Made by a program: the position numbers and the translations under genes. This document shows, piece by piece, positions 41,665 to 50,653 of a DNA stretch of 64,000 bases. The DNA is from Variovorax sp. SG517 (lineage in GTDB: Bacteria; Pseudomonadota; Gammaproteobacteria; Burkholderiales; Burkholderiaceae_C). The notes under the pieces were generated by a model. The model did no database searches and had not been told where the DNA came from. It was given only the letters and a program-made list of their open reading frames with translations. Where the stretch lies: the NCBI RefSeq assembly GCF_013376045.1, contig NZ_JABMJG010000015.1, positions 1 through 64,000 on the forward strand. The letters are read 5' to 3'. Each line of letters starts with the position of its first letter. Position 1 is the first letter of the stretch.

Positions 41665-42930
41665 GTGCCTCCGACCACCATCCTGTCCGGATCGACCCCG
41701 AGCACCGGGACCGCTTCCGCAGACCCATCAAGGCCGTTGCCCACAGTCCGTATCGCGCTCATATTGCTCGTGCTCGGCTTGTCGTACATGGTCAACGCGA
41801 TGGACCGGCAGGTCTTTCCCGCCGTCCTCGGGTCCATCAGCAAGGAGTACAGCTTGACGCTGTCCAGCGGCGGCTTCCTCAGCACTTCGTTCGCCCTGAA
41901 CATCGCCATCTTCGGCGCGCTGAGCGGATGGTTCATGGCACGCTTTGGCCGGCGCGCGACGCTGCTGGGCGGTATCGTCGCATTCTCGATCTTCACCGCG
42001 CTGACGCCTCTGGCCGAGAGCTATTTCGGCCTGGCGGTCTATCGCTCGTTGACAGGCGCGGGCGAGGCGCTACACATCGGCGCCATCTTCGCCTGCATCG
42101 GCGCGTATTTCGGCGAGCGCCGGGGGATGGCCATCGGCGTCATCAATGCGTTCTTCGGCATCGGCGCATTCGTCGGCCCGGTCGTCGGCACGCTGCTCCT
42201 GGCCCAGACAGGCTCATGGCGCCTGCCGTTCCTTGTCTTCGCGGGAGTGGGCGTACTCGGCGCCCTGCTCGTGTGGGCGGTCGTTCCGAAGAGCTTCATG
42301 GAATCTGCTGACACCGAGGGCCTCAGTCCCGGCGAGGCGAATGCGAAACCACCGATGTCGATCCTCCTGTCCCGCAACCTGGTACTTGCCGCGTGCGGCT
42401 TCTCCTTGATCGGCTTCACGCTGTTCGCGTATGTCTCGCTGTACGCCACGTTCCTGCGCACGACCGCGGGCTACACGCCCCTCGAGGCCGGTGCTGCGTT
42501 CGGCATGTACGGCATCGGCGCGCTGGGCGCGTTCGTCGGCGGCTGGGTGAGCGACAAACTGGGCACGAAGGGGACGTTCGCCGCGCTCTCCGCACTGGCG
42601 GCCTTGGGTTTCGGCCTCTTCCACGGGCCGAGCGCCCACACGGTCCAGGGGGTACTCTCCGCCGCATTCGGTTTCCTGATCAGCGGCTATCTGTACCCGC
42701 GCTTCATGTCGATCCTGCAGCGCAGCGTGCACCCGTCGCACCTCGGCTACGCGATGGCCATCGCGATCCCGATGTTCTATCTGCCCGGCCTGGTGGCGGG
42801 CTATCTGTTCGGTCGCTTCGTGGAGCTGTACGGCTGGTCCGTTGCATCGACCCTGTCGGTCTGCCTCCCTGCAGGCTTGTGCTTCCTTCTGATGCTCTTC
42901 TACCGTCCTTCCGAGGCGCGCGGAGGCTGA
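41665..42930 (+). CDS. MFS transporter (aromatic-acid/organic-acid type)
   Basis: A 421-residue inner-membrane protein with 12 predicted segments. It starts at GTG 41665 with AAAGGA eight bases upstream. MFS signatures: NAMDRQVFPAVLGSI in TM1, the loop GWFMARFGRRATLLGG after TM2 and GGWVSDKLGTKG after TM8. The D-R in TM1 resembles the AAHS/ACS aromatic and organic-acid carriers. It probably imports the substrate of the following enzymes. Confidence 0.87.
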   Translation: MPPTTILSGSTPSTGTASADPSRPLPTVRIALILLVLGLSYMVNAMDRQVFPAVLGSISKEYSLTLSSGGFLSTSFALNIAIFGALSGWFMARFGRRATLLGGIVAFSIFTALTPLAESYFGLAVYRSLTGAGEALHIGAIFACIGAYFGERRGMAIGVINAFFGIGAFVGPVVGTLLLAQTGSWRLPFLVFAGVGVLGALLVWAVVPKSFMESADTEGLSPGEANAKPPMSILLSRNLVLAACGFSLIGFTLFAYVSLYATFLRTTAGYTPLEAGAAFGMYGIGALGAFVGGWVSDKLGTKGTFAALSALAALGFGLFHGPSAHTVQGVLSAAFGFLISGYLYPRFMSILQRSVHPSHLGYAMAIAIPMFYLPGLVAGYLFGRFVELYGWSVASTLSVCLPAGLCFLLMLFYRPSEARGG

Positions 42931-42953
42931 TGTCGAACCCGCGGCGTGCCGCG

Positions 42954-43530
42954 CTACGCGGCACCAAAGCCGAACGCCCCACGCTGCGTAAGACGCGCGA
43001 ACTGGCCCTCGAGGAGTTCCTGCACCAACGACTGCGTCAGACTTGGCCACGGGTTCGTCCGGGTTGCGAACACCAACTGCCGATGCAGTTGCACGCCGAA
43101 CATTTCGGACAGGACGATCGGCGCGGGTGGATGCACCCTCCTTGAACATGGAGACCTGCATGAAGGCCGCCCAGCCCTCGCGATGGATCATCTCGCGGAT
43201 CAAGTCCATGGAATCGATCTCCACGTGTACCTTGAGCTGCTTGTTCAATGCCACGCCCGCAGGGCCGCTGCGCGCCAGCTTGTGCCCGAGCCGCTCCGGC
43301 TCGGCCAGCATGCGTTGCACCGACTCATCCACCGAAATTCCGGCCTTCCTCATCGGCACGTCTCTCGGCAGCCATTCGAGCAGCTGAACGCCAATGTCGG
43401 ACTCGAACTCGCGGATCTGGCGGATGGGCGTAGCTTGCGCGATCGGCATTCCAGCCGCCGCGACGGTGAGGCTGCCCGCATCCATGATCACGACGCAATA
43501 CCTCAGCGTCTGAGATGCATGAACGAAAGC
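42954..43530 (-). pseudogene. LysR-family regulator, internally deleted and frameshifted
   Basis: The minus strand reads TLRYCVVIMDAGSLTVAAAG, then LARSGPAGVALNKQLKVHVE and IDSMDLIREMIHREGWAAFM; after a frame change near 43130 it continues PIVLSEMFGVQLHRQLVFAT and GQFARLTQRGAFGFGAA. Each piece aligns with the intact LysR at 40172-41098, but about 110 residues of the effector domain are missing between LARS and ALNKQ. It is a duplicated, decayed regulator. Confidence 0.85.
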
Positions 43531-43678
43531 GGGACGGCGACCGTCCAAGCCATCGCATCGTGATATGGCACGACCAGAAAACGGTATTGGACAGAAGGTC
43601 GCACCAGGGAATAACCTGCAGCCAGTCCGATGCTTCGGCATCGATGAGCCCTCAAACAATGCCTCTTTCCCGGTATCC

Positions 43679-44749
43679 ATGAACGTGCATTCCCAGGTTC
43701 CTCAAGAAGTGCTGCGACGTTTCATCACGACAGCCTTCGCCAGCCAAGGTCTGCCACCTGCAGACGCGAAACAGGTCGCCAGCCTGATGACAGAAGCCGA
43801 CTTGCAGGGGAGCGACGGACACGGCGTGATCCGCCTGCCACAGTACCTGAAGCGACTGCGCGCAGGCGGCATCAACAAGCAGCCCAACATCCGCGTCATT
43901 TGCGAGCGCGCTGCGACGGCAGTGGTCGATGGCGACAACGGAATGGGCCACTTGGTGGTCTCCAGAGCTGTGGACATCGCGATCTCGAAAGCCCGCGAAA
44001 CCGGCGTCGCATGGGTCTCAACGCGCTATAGCAACCACGCCGGTCCGGCCTCGCTGTATGCGAGGCGGCCGCTGCAGCACGACATGCTGGGTCTGTATTT
44101 CGCGGTGGGCAACGCGAATCACCTGCCGCCTTGGGGCGGCATGGAAATGCTGTTGTCCACTAACCCCATCGCCGCGGGGATCCCCGCGGGTGAAGAGCCT
44201 CCGGTCGTCCTCGACATGGCGACGACCGTCACTGCTTACGGCAAGGTCAAAGCGAAGGCAAAGCGGGGCGAGCAGATGCCTGTCGGCTGGATGATCGATC
44301 GCCAGGGACAGCCCTTGCTCGACCCCAACCGCGCGGGGGAAGGCTTCCTGCTGCCCATCGGTGGGCACAAGGGATACGGTCTTGCGCTGATCGTCGGGCT
44401 GCTGGCGGGGACACTGGGCGGCGCGGCGATGGGCCGCGATGTGGTCGACTTCAATGCCGATCATGTCTCCGTCACCAACACGGGACAGGCCATCCTGGTC
44501 ATCGACCTGGCAGCCTTCGGGGACCCTGGACACTTCAAGGATCACGTCGACCGGCTGGTGCGCGACATCCGCAGCAGCGAGCGCCTGCCCGGTGTCGAGC
44601 GAATCTGGCTGCCGGGCGAGCAAAGCCTCCAGAAGCGGCAGCGTTACTCCGAAGTGGGCATACCCATCTCTGCCGCGCTGATGGATGAGCTCAACATGCT
44701 CGCGCGCGAACTCGGCATTGACCCACTCATGGCCGAGGTATCAGCATGA
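43679..44749 (+). CDS. Malate/L-lactate dehydrogenase-family oxidoreductase (Ldh2)
   Basis: A 356-residue NAD(P)-dependent dehydrogenase of the MDH2/LDH2 family: GSDGHGVIRLPQYLKRL (catalytic His region), YSNHAGPASLYA, NPIAAGIP and GGHKGYGLALIVGLLAG. The ATG at 43679 is chosen since upstream codons are not family-like. It oxidises a 2-hydroxy acid to a 2-oxo acid or the reverse. It overlaps the aldehyde dehydrogenase start by four bases. Confidence 0.87.
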   Translation: MNVHSQVPQEVLRRFITTAFASQGLPPADAKQVASLMTEADLQGSDGHGVIRLPQYLKRLRAGGINKQPNIRVICERAATAVVDGDNGMGHLVVSRAVDIAISKARETGVAWVSTRYSNHAGPASLYARRPLQHDMLGLYFAVGNANHLPPWGGMEMLLSTNPIAAGIPAGEEPPVVLDMATTVTAYGKVKAKAKRGEQMPVGWMIDRQGQPLLDPNRAGEGFLLPIGGHKGYGLALIVGLLAGTLGGAAMGRDVVDFNADHVSVTNTGQAILVIDLAAFGDPGHFKDHVDRLVRDIRSSERLPGVERIWLPGEQSLQKRQRYSEVGIPISAALMDELNMLARELGIDPLMAEVSA

Positions 44750-46119
44750 TCGTCTCCAGGAACCCAGCTACCGGCGAGACACTGGTGCGCGTCGACGCGC
44801 ACGACGCCTCGATCATCGAGCAACGCCTGGCGCGGGCACATGCCGCACAAAAGAACTGGGCGCAGGTGCCCTTGTGCGATCGTGCGGTCGTGTTGCAACG
44901 AGTTGCGCAGGAGTTGCGTCAACTGAAGGATGACCTCGCGCGGACGATCACACTCGAGATGGGCAAGCCGTTCGCAGAATCGATCGCCGAGGTCGAGAAG
45001 TGCGCCTGGAACTTCGATCACTACGCCGACGCGGCAACCGCAATGCTCGCGGACGAGATCGTCCCCAGCGGCGCCAGCGACAGCCGCATCGTCCATGACC
45101 CGCTAGGGCTCGTGCTGGCCGTCATGCCGTGGAACTATCCCTTGTGGCAGGTCCTGCGCGCGGCGGCGCCGATTCTCGTCGGCGGCAACGGCCTAGTCCT
45201 CAAACATGCCAGCAACGTGCCGCAATGCGCCCTCGCCATCGAGGCCTTGTGCCGGCGTGCCGGGCTGCCCGATGGGCTGGTGACGGCACTGCTGGTCGGT
45301 GCCGAGCGCGTTCCTGCCCTCATTGCCGACGACCGCATCAGCGCCGTCACATTCACGGGCTCGACGCCCGCAGGTCGAAGCATCGCCGCCGCCGCGGGCC
45401 AGTCGCTCAAGAAGCAGGTTCTCGAATTGGGTGGCTCGGACCCCTTCATCGTCCTGGCGGACGCCGAAATCGAGACTGCAGCAGCCATCGCTGTCAAAGC
45501 CCGCTTTCAGAACACGGGCCAGAGCTGTATCGCGGCCAAGCGCTTCATCGTCGAGCAGCCGGTAGCCGATCGTTTTGTCGAAGCCTTTTGCGAGCACGTG
45601 CGCAAGCTCGTCGTCGACGATCCCTTGAAGGCCGGGACCACCCAAGGTTCAATGGCCCGCACGAGCCTGCGCGAAGAGCTGGACGTGCAGGTACGAGCCT
45701 CCATCCAGGAGGGCGCCAGATTGCTGCTGGGTGGACGCCCGGTGCCCGGACCCGGCGCGTTCTATGAGCCGACGGTGCTGGACCACATGCGCCCGGAAAT
45801 GACGGCTGCACGCGAAGAGACGTTCGGCCCCGCGGCAGCGATCATTCGGGTGCGCGATGCGGACGAAGCCCTCCTCGTGGCCAACGGTACCCCGTTCGGC
45901 CTTGGCGCGGCTGTATGGACCACCGACCTCGATCGCGCGGCCCGCCTGGCCAGGAAAGTCGATGCAGGCGCCGTGTTCGTCAACGGCCTCGTCGCTTCCG
46001 ACCCGAGGCTGCCCTTCGGAGGCATCAAGGCCTCGGGCTATGGCCGCGAACTCGGTCGGCTTGGGCTGCTCGAATTCATGAATGCGAAAACCGTCTGGAC
46101 TGGGCCTGCTCGGGCCTGA
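44746..46119 (+). CDS. NAD(P)-dependent aldehyde dehydrogenase (succinate-semialdehyde type)
   Basis: A 457-residue ALDH: VMPWNYPLWQVLRAAAPIL, cofactor FTGSTPAGRSIAAAAG, general base Glu in LELGGSDPF and catalytic Cys in NTGQSCIAAKRF. Length and the NPATGE start fit the short GabD/Sad group. It is coupled to the Ldh2 gene (ATGA overlap) and followed by a cupin. A decayed fragment of a sister gene lies at 30570-30700. Confidence 0.88.
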   Translation: MIVSRNPATGETLVRVDAHDASIIEQRLARAHAAQKNWAQVPLCDRAVVLQRVAQELRQLKDDLARTITLEMGKPFAESIAEVEKCAWNFDHYADAATAMLADEIVPSGASDSRIVHDPLGLVLAVMPWNYPLWQVLRAAAPILVGGNGLVLKHASNVPQCALAIEALCRRAGLPDGLVTALLVGAERVPALIADDRISAVTFTGSTPAGRSIAAAAGQSLKKQVLELGGSDPFIVLADAEIETAAAIAVKARFQNTGQSCIAAKRFIVEQPVADRFVEAFCEHVRKLVVDDPLKAGTTQGSMARTSLREELDVQVRASIQEGARLLLGGRPVPGPGAFYEPTVLDHMRPEMTAAREETFGPAAAIIRVRDADEALLVANGTPFGLGAAVWTTDLDRAARLARKVDAGAVFVNGLVASDPRLPFGGIKASGYGRELGRLGLLEFMNAKTVWTGPARA

Positions 46120-46135
46120 GAACAAGGAGAACTCT

Positions 46136-46540
46136 ATGACTGCAAGCCACATCGTACTGCGCCCTGATCGGATCAAGGCTCACGAGCGCGGAGGGGGTGC
46201 GCGCACCACGCCCCTGGTCCTTCCATCGGTCGGCGCCACCACCTTCATCACCGGAATCACAGAATTTGCGCCGGCCGCGGCGATTCCGTTCCACAGCCAC
46301 AACTGCGAGGAGAGTGTCGTGCTGCTGGAAGGCCAAGCCTACCTCGACATCGCGGGGGAGGTCCATGAATTGCGGGCGCTGGACACCACATTCATACCAC
46401 CGAACGTTCCGCACCGCTTTCGCAACCGATCCGAGACCGAAGGCATGAAGATTCTTTGGATCTATGCATCGACCAATGCCACACGGACGCTCGTCGATAC
46501 CGGCGAGACACGGCCCGTCACGGCCGAGCATTCGAATTAA
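46136..46540 (+). CDS. Cupin-domain protein
   Basis: A 134-residue single-domain cupin. Motif 1 metal ligands are in AIPFHSHNCEESVVLLEG (two His and a Glu), motif 2 in FIPPNVPHRFRN (His). A strong AAGGAG lies just upstream. It could be a small ring-cleavage or isomerase enzyme, or a sensor; single cupins cannot be assigned by sequence alone. It lies in an operon between ALDH and VOC genes. Confidence 0.82.
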   Translation: MTASHIVLRPDRIKAHERGGGARTTPLVLPSVGATTFITGITEFAPAAAIPFHSHNCEESVVLLEGQAYLDIAGEVHELRALDTTFIPPNVPHRFRNRSETEGMKILWIYASTNATRTLVDTGETRPVTAEHSN

Positions 46541-46558
46541 TACGACAAGGAGACATCC

Positions 46559-47101
46559 ATGGGACTGCGATTCCTCGAACACCTGCTGATCCTCACCCAC
46601 GACCCGGAAGCCACCCGGGACTGGTTCGTCGAAAACTTGGGCTTCCGCAACGGCGATCACCCGGAATTCGGCTTTCCGGTCTACTGGCTCTACATCGGCG
46701 ACCAAGACGTCATCCACATCGGGAAGGCGCGCTACTCGAGCCACCAGGACACATATCTGAAGACGCCGACCGACAAGGAAGGCGAGGACTTCAGCGCGGC
46801 AGGCGCGCTCGGCTCCGGACGGATCGACCATCTTTGCCTCAACTGCGAAGGCATCGAGGAGTTCATCGAGCGACTGACTGCGAACGGCGTCGAGTTCAAC
46901 GAGCGCAAGGCGCACAACTCGAACCTGTACCAGTTGTTCATGCGCGAGCCGATCAACGGCATCAAGGTCGAGCTGAACTTCGCTTGGCACGAGGCGGCGC
47001 GCATCGGCCGCGTGCCGGCATGGACCGACGCAGGTGCCAATGAGAGCACTACTGCCGAAGTGATGACCGCCAAGCCAGCGGTCCCGATCTCGAGCTTCTG
47101 A
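46559..47101 (+). CDS. VOC-family protein (glyoxalase/extradiol-like)
   Basis: A 180-residue VOC protein with paired beta-alpha-beta-beta-beta modules: module 1 starts FLEHLLILTHDPEATRDWFV, module 2 RIDHLCLNCEGIEEFIERL. Likely metal ligands are His of FLEHLLI, His in DVIHIG, His in IDHLCLN and Glu in GIKVELNF. It could be an extradiol dioxygenase, isomerase or glyoxalase. RBS AAGGAG is present. A decayed paralogue is at 30703-30941. Confidence 0.85.
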   Translation: MGLRFLEHLLILTHDPEATRDWFVENLGFRNGDHPEFGFPVYWLYIGDQDVIHIGKARYSSHQDTYLKTPTDKEGEDFSAAGALGSGRIDHLCLNCEGIEEFIERLTANGVEFNERKAHNSNLYQLFMREPINGIKVELNFAWHEAARIGRVPAWTDAGANESTTAEVMTAKPAVPISSF

Positions 47102-47171
47102 CCTCCTCTCGCCCACGCCACGGCTGCTGCGCTAGCGGCCTCGGCGGAGCTTTGCCTGAAACCTTTCGCTT

Positions 47172-48158
47172 ATGACGACCCAAATCACCGCAGTCCGTAT
47201 CCATACCCCCGGGGGCCCTGAAGTGCTGCGGCTCGAGGAGTTCGAGCTGCCGCCGCCCGGCGCCGGCGAGGTACGCATCCGTCACACAGCTATCGGCCTG
47301 AACTACCAGGACATCTACACCCGTTCCGGCCAGTACCCGGCCCCCATGCCCAGCGGGCTGGGCACCGAAGCCGCGGGGGTCGTGGAAGCGCTCGGCGAAG
47401 GGGTCCGCGGCTTCGCTATCGGCCAGCGCGTCTGCTATGCCAGTGGTCCGGTACTCGGTGCGTGCGCAACGCACCGCAACTATCCGGCCGCGCGACTGCT
47501 GCACTCACCTGCGCACATGAAGGACGAGACGCTGACCGCCTCGCTGCTGAAGGGCATGACCGTCGAGTACTTGCTGCAGCGCTGTTACCCCGTGCAGCCC
47601 GGCCAGTTCGTGCTCATGCACGCGGCCGCCGGCGGCGTGGGTCTGCTGGCCGGCCAGTGGGGAAAGGCGCTCGGGGCGAGGATGATCGGCGTCGCGGCCG
47701 GCCGCGAGAAGGTGGCGCTTGCACTGGCCAATGGATACGAGTTCTGCATCGACCGATTGACCGAAGACATCCCTGCACGGGTGAAAGAGATCACCGGCGG
47801 ACGCGGCGTGCCGGTGGTCTACGACTCGGTCGGCAAGGAAAGCTTCGAGGCGTCCTTGGCGAGCCTCGCGCCACGCGGCTATTTTGTCAGCTTCGGCACA
47901 ACGACCGGCGCCCCCCCGCCGGTGCCGGCATCGACGCTGCAGAAGATGGGGTCGCTTTACTTCACGCGACCGACGCTGGTCACGTACACCGCTTCGGACG
48001 ACGACTTGCGCAACTCCGCCGCCACGGTGTTCGCGATGTTCGAGCGGGGGGCCCTGCACGTGTCTGTGAACCAGCGCTATGCGCTGAAGGACATTGCGCG
48101 CGCGCATGCCGACCTCGAAGGCGGTCGCACGATGGGATCGAGCGTGATCCTGCCCTAA
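47172..48158 (+). CDS. Quinone oxidoreductase-like MDR protein
   Basis: A 328-residue medium-chain reductase without the structural zinc Cys cluster: GLNYQDIYTRSGQYPAPMPS (QOR motif), cofactor site MHAAAGGVGLLAGQWGKALG and YDSVGKESFE. NADPH-dependent reduction of a quinone or enone is likely. It is followed after 14 bases by a DUF1330 gene. Confidence 0.87.
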   Translation: MTTQITAVRIHTPGGPEVLRLEEFELPPPGAGEVRIRHTAIGLNYQDIYTRSGQYPAPMPSGLGTEAAGVVEALGEGVRGFAIGQRVCYASGPVLGACATHRNYPAARLLHSPAHMKDETLTASLLKGMTVEYLLQRCYPVQPGQFVLMHAAAGGVGLLAGQWGKALGARMIGVAAGREKVALALANGYEFCIDRLTEDIPARVKEITGGRGVPVVYDSVGKESFEASLASLAPRGYFVSFGTTTGAPPPVPASTLQKMGSLYFTRPTLVTYTASDDDLRNSAATVFAMFERGALHVSVNQRYALKDIARAHADLEGGRTMGSSVILP

Positions 48159-48172
48159 AGGACCGATCAGCC

Positions 48173-48475
48173 ATGCCCGCCTACTGGATCGCCCGCGCCG
48201 CCGTGAAGGACCCAGCGCGATACAAGCGCTACACCGATCGCGTGCCTGCCATCGTCGCGGCGCACGGCGGCCGCGTCCTAGCGCGTGGCGGGCGCTTCAG
48301 GATTCTTGAAGGCCCGGCTGATTTCCATCGTTTCGTCGTCATCGAATTCGGCAGCTTCGAGGCTGGCATTGCCTGCTTCGAGTCGGCCGAGTATGTGGCC
48401 GCCGCTAGCGCGCGCCGGGGTGGTGCCGGTGTGGTCGAGATCGCCCTCGTAGAAGGAGGTGACGCAACACCCTGA
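48173..48475 (+). CDS. DUF1330-domain protein
   Basis: A 100-residue dimeric alpha/beta-barrel (ferredoxin-like) protein: MPAYWIARAAVKDPARYKRY, GGRVLARGGRFRILEGP and RFVVIEFGSFEAGIACFESA. The DUF1330 family is often found in catabolic operons; the function is not established. Confidence 0.87.
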   Translation: MPAYWIARAAVKDPARYKRYTDRVPAIVAAHGGRVLARGGRFRILEGPADFHRFVVIEFGSFEAGIACFESAEYVAAASARRGGAGVVEIALVEGGDATP

Positions 48476-48531
48476 TTTCGAAAGCCGTGCATGGCTGGTC
48501 AGCCATGCCAACAAGAGCATGGAGACATCAA

Positions 48532-49524
48532 ATGGAATCGAAAGAACGAATTGGACGCAGGTCGTTCGTCATGGGGCTGTCCGCTGTCATGGCCGCGCCC
48601 AGGGTCCTGGCCTCGGATGCTTTTCCCAACAAGGCGGTCAAGCTAGTCGTGCCGTTTCCGCCCGGCGCCAACGTCGACGTCATGGCTCGCATCTTCGCTG
48701 AGAAGCTGTCGCGGGAGTTCGGACAGGCGTTCGTCGTCGAGAACAAGCCGGGTGCCGGCGGCTCGTTGGGTTGGAACACCGTCATGGAACGAACCGCCGA
48801 TGGCTACAACCTGTTCTATTCGGTGCGATCGATCATGGGAATCACGCCGCACGTGTTTCCCAAGATGAAGCTAAACCCGGTGAAGGACTACACCGCCATC
48901 AGCCAGGTCTGCACGCTTCCGCATGTGCTGATCGCGACGCCGAATGCGCCCTTCTCGAACATGAAGGAGTTGGTCGACTATGCGCGCAAGAACCCGGGCA
49001 AGCTCGACTACGCGTCGCTGGGCGTCGGCTCGCATCCCCATCTGGCCGTCGCGTACTGGGCGCAGCAGCTGGACCTCAAGATCAATCACATCCCGTACAC
49101 CGGCAATCCAGCGACGGATGTGATGGCGGGCACCGTACCGATCTTCCTCGAAGGTTCCGGCACCGCGGTGCCGCGAGTGCAGTCGGGCGGCGTCAAGGCC
49201 ATCGCCGTGAGCGGCGCCAAGCGCATCGAATTCCTGCCCAACGTGGGAACCATCAACGAGTACAAGCCGGGGCTGGATGAGGACGGGACCATCGGAAGCA
49301 CATGGCACGGCTTCTTTGCCCGGCGCGGCACGCCTGCGGAGATCGTCTCGGCACTTAACAAGCAGATGGTCAAGATCGCGCAGGACCGCGACACCATCAG
49401 ACGCCTGATGGAGTTCGCCGCCGTCGGCACCGGCACCAGCGCCGAGGCGCTCAACACCGCGATGGCGAAGGACTACGAGTTCTGGGGTGACATCGTCCGC
49501 AAGCTGGAGATCACCACCACCTGA
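48532..49524 (+). CDS. Bug-family (TctC-like) extracytoplasmic substrate-binding protein
   Basis: A 330-residue periplasmic binding protein. The twin-arginine-like signal ERIGRRSFVMGLSAVMAAPR is followed by VKLVVPFPPGANVDVMARIF and the Bug hallmarks VENKPGAGGSLG and PYTGNPATDVMAGTV. ATG 48532 has GGAGA upstream. No TctA/TctB membrane genes are nearby, as is usual for orphan Bug proteins in Burkholderiales. It probably captures the substrate of the 43.7-49.5 kb pathway. Confidence 0.87.
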   Translation: MESKERIGRRSFVMGLSAVMAAPRVLASDAFPNKAVKLVVPFPPGANVDVMARIFAEKLSREFGQAFVVENKPGAGGSLGWNTVMERTADGYNLFYSVRSIMGITPHVFPKMKLNPVKDYTAISQVCTLPHVLIATPNAPFSNMKELVDYARKNPGKLDYASLGVGSHPHLAVAYWAQQLDLKINHIPYTGNPATDVMAGTVPIFLEGSGTAVPRVQSGGVKAIAVSGAKRIEFLPNVGTINEYKPGLDEDGTIGSTWHGFFARRGTPAEIVSALNKQMVKIAQDRDTIRRLMEFAAVGTGTSAEALNTAMAKDYEFWGDIVRKLEITTT

Positions 49525-49603
49525 ACCTCGCTCGAAACATGGACTAAGCACCTGCGCGTCACGCACGAAAACGAGTCCGATCTGGCGACATCGAGGTCCA
49601 GCG

Positions 49604-49836
49604 TGTAGAGGTGGGCTGCGGTGAATCGCCCCGGCTTCCCTAGACACTTTTGAGCCGTTGGAAATAGCGTCGTTCGAACTCTACGGGCGACAAGTCGCCG
49701 GCGGTGTTGTGGCGACGCCTGGGGTTATAGAACATCTCGATGTAGTTGAAGACATCGGCCCTGGCCTCATCGCGCGTCGAATAGATCTGTCGGCGAATGC
49801 GCTCTCGCTTGAGCAATTGGAAGAAGCTCGCGTAGG
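49604..49836 (-). mobile_element. IS3-family right end with orfB 3' fragment
   Basis: The minus strand encodes the OrfB tail IYSTRDEARADVFNYIEMFY and RRRHNTAGDLSPVEFERRYF with a stop at 49643; the sequence beyond (TGTCTAGGGAAGCC on the minus strand) resembles an IS3-type end and matches 96-115. The fragment fuses in frame to an IS21 IstA fragment at about 49837. Confidence 0.7.
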
Positions 49837-50474
49837 AGGCCGGCACGCTGTAGCGGTTGCGCTCGAAGTGCACCAGGCAGGTGGGCGAGACACGCTTGGT
49901 GTGCTCGACGAAACCATCGAAGGGCCTGGGCACCGGCATGAGCAGCGCACGCTCCTGCACCCAGACTTCGGCGATGGTGCCCGGCAGCTTGCCGTGGGCG
50001 ATCTGGCCCCACAGCGCCTTGCAGCGCTCCTCCAGCCAGCCGTTGAGCAGCGCCAGCGTGGCAAACGCAGGCACGGGCTGCCACAGTCGGTGCCGCGCAT
50101 CACGCACGTTCTTCTCGACCTGGCCCTTCTCCCGGCCGGAGGCCGGGTTGCAGAACTCGGCCTCGAACAGGTAGTGACTGACCATGGCGCCGAAGCGCGC
50201 GTTGATGTCTCGCTCCTTGCCGCGGCGTACCTTGTCCACGGCCGTCTTCATGTTGTCGTAGATGCCCCGTCGCGGTACGCCGCCGAGCACCTCGAAGGCT
50301 CGGTCGTGCGCGTCGAACAGCATCTCGTGGGTCTGCAGCAGATAGGCGCGCACGATGAACGCGCGGCTGTGGCTGAGCTTGAAGTGCGCCACCTGCAGCT
50401 TGGTGCGCTCGCCGGCGATGACAGCCCAGTCCTCGCTCCAGTCGAACTGGGTCACTTCTGGATGGAAATCAACA
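49837..50474 (-). mobile_element. istA: IS21 istA fragment with terminal repeat
   Basis: The minus strand encodes the IstA catalytic region: FDWSEDWAVIAGERTKLQVA, AHFKLSHSRAFIVRAYLLQT, RGIYDNMKTAVDKVRRGKER and NPASGREKGQVEKNVRDARH, ending at RYSVPASYAS. The N-terminal HTH is missing; at 50448 the coding sequence meets a 27-base IS-end motif identical to 68-94. The ORF as a whole (49640-50896) is a chimera and not a functional protein. Confidence 0.8.
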
Positions 50475-50653
50475 CCCTGCGCGCCGCTGGCATCTTCTCG
50501 CGGCAGGTGCGCGAGATCCGGGAACTGCTGCCCCGGTACGAACAGGACAATCTCTTTGATTCGTCGAAATTCAAGCGACGGTTCCCGGAGTTCAAGGTGA
50601 CGACCTACCGGGAAGGGCTCGATCTGATTCGGCGTGCGTCGATGGGCAAGTAG
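50475..50653 (+). pseudogene. 3' fragment of an NAD-dependent epimerase gene
   Basis: The plus-strand frame reads LRAAGIFSRQVREIRELLPR then YEQDNLFDSSKFKRRFPEFK and YREGLDLIRRASMGK and stops at 50653. This is the C-terminal end of an extended SDR/epimerase (NmrA-like group). The rest of the gene was lost at the IS21 junction. Confidence 0.7.

Noticed and set aside
46082..46135. Longer start for the cupin gene at 46082
   Set aside because: It overlaps the ALDH gene end; ATG 46136 has an ideal AAGGAG and matches family length.
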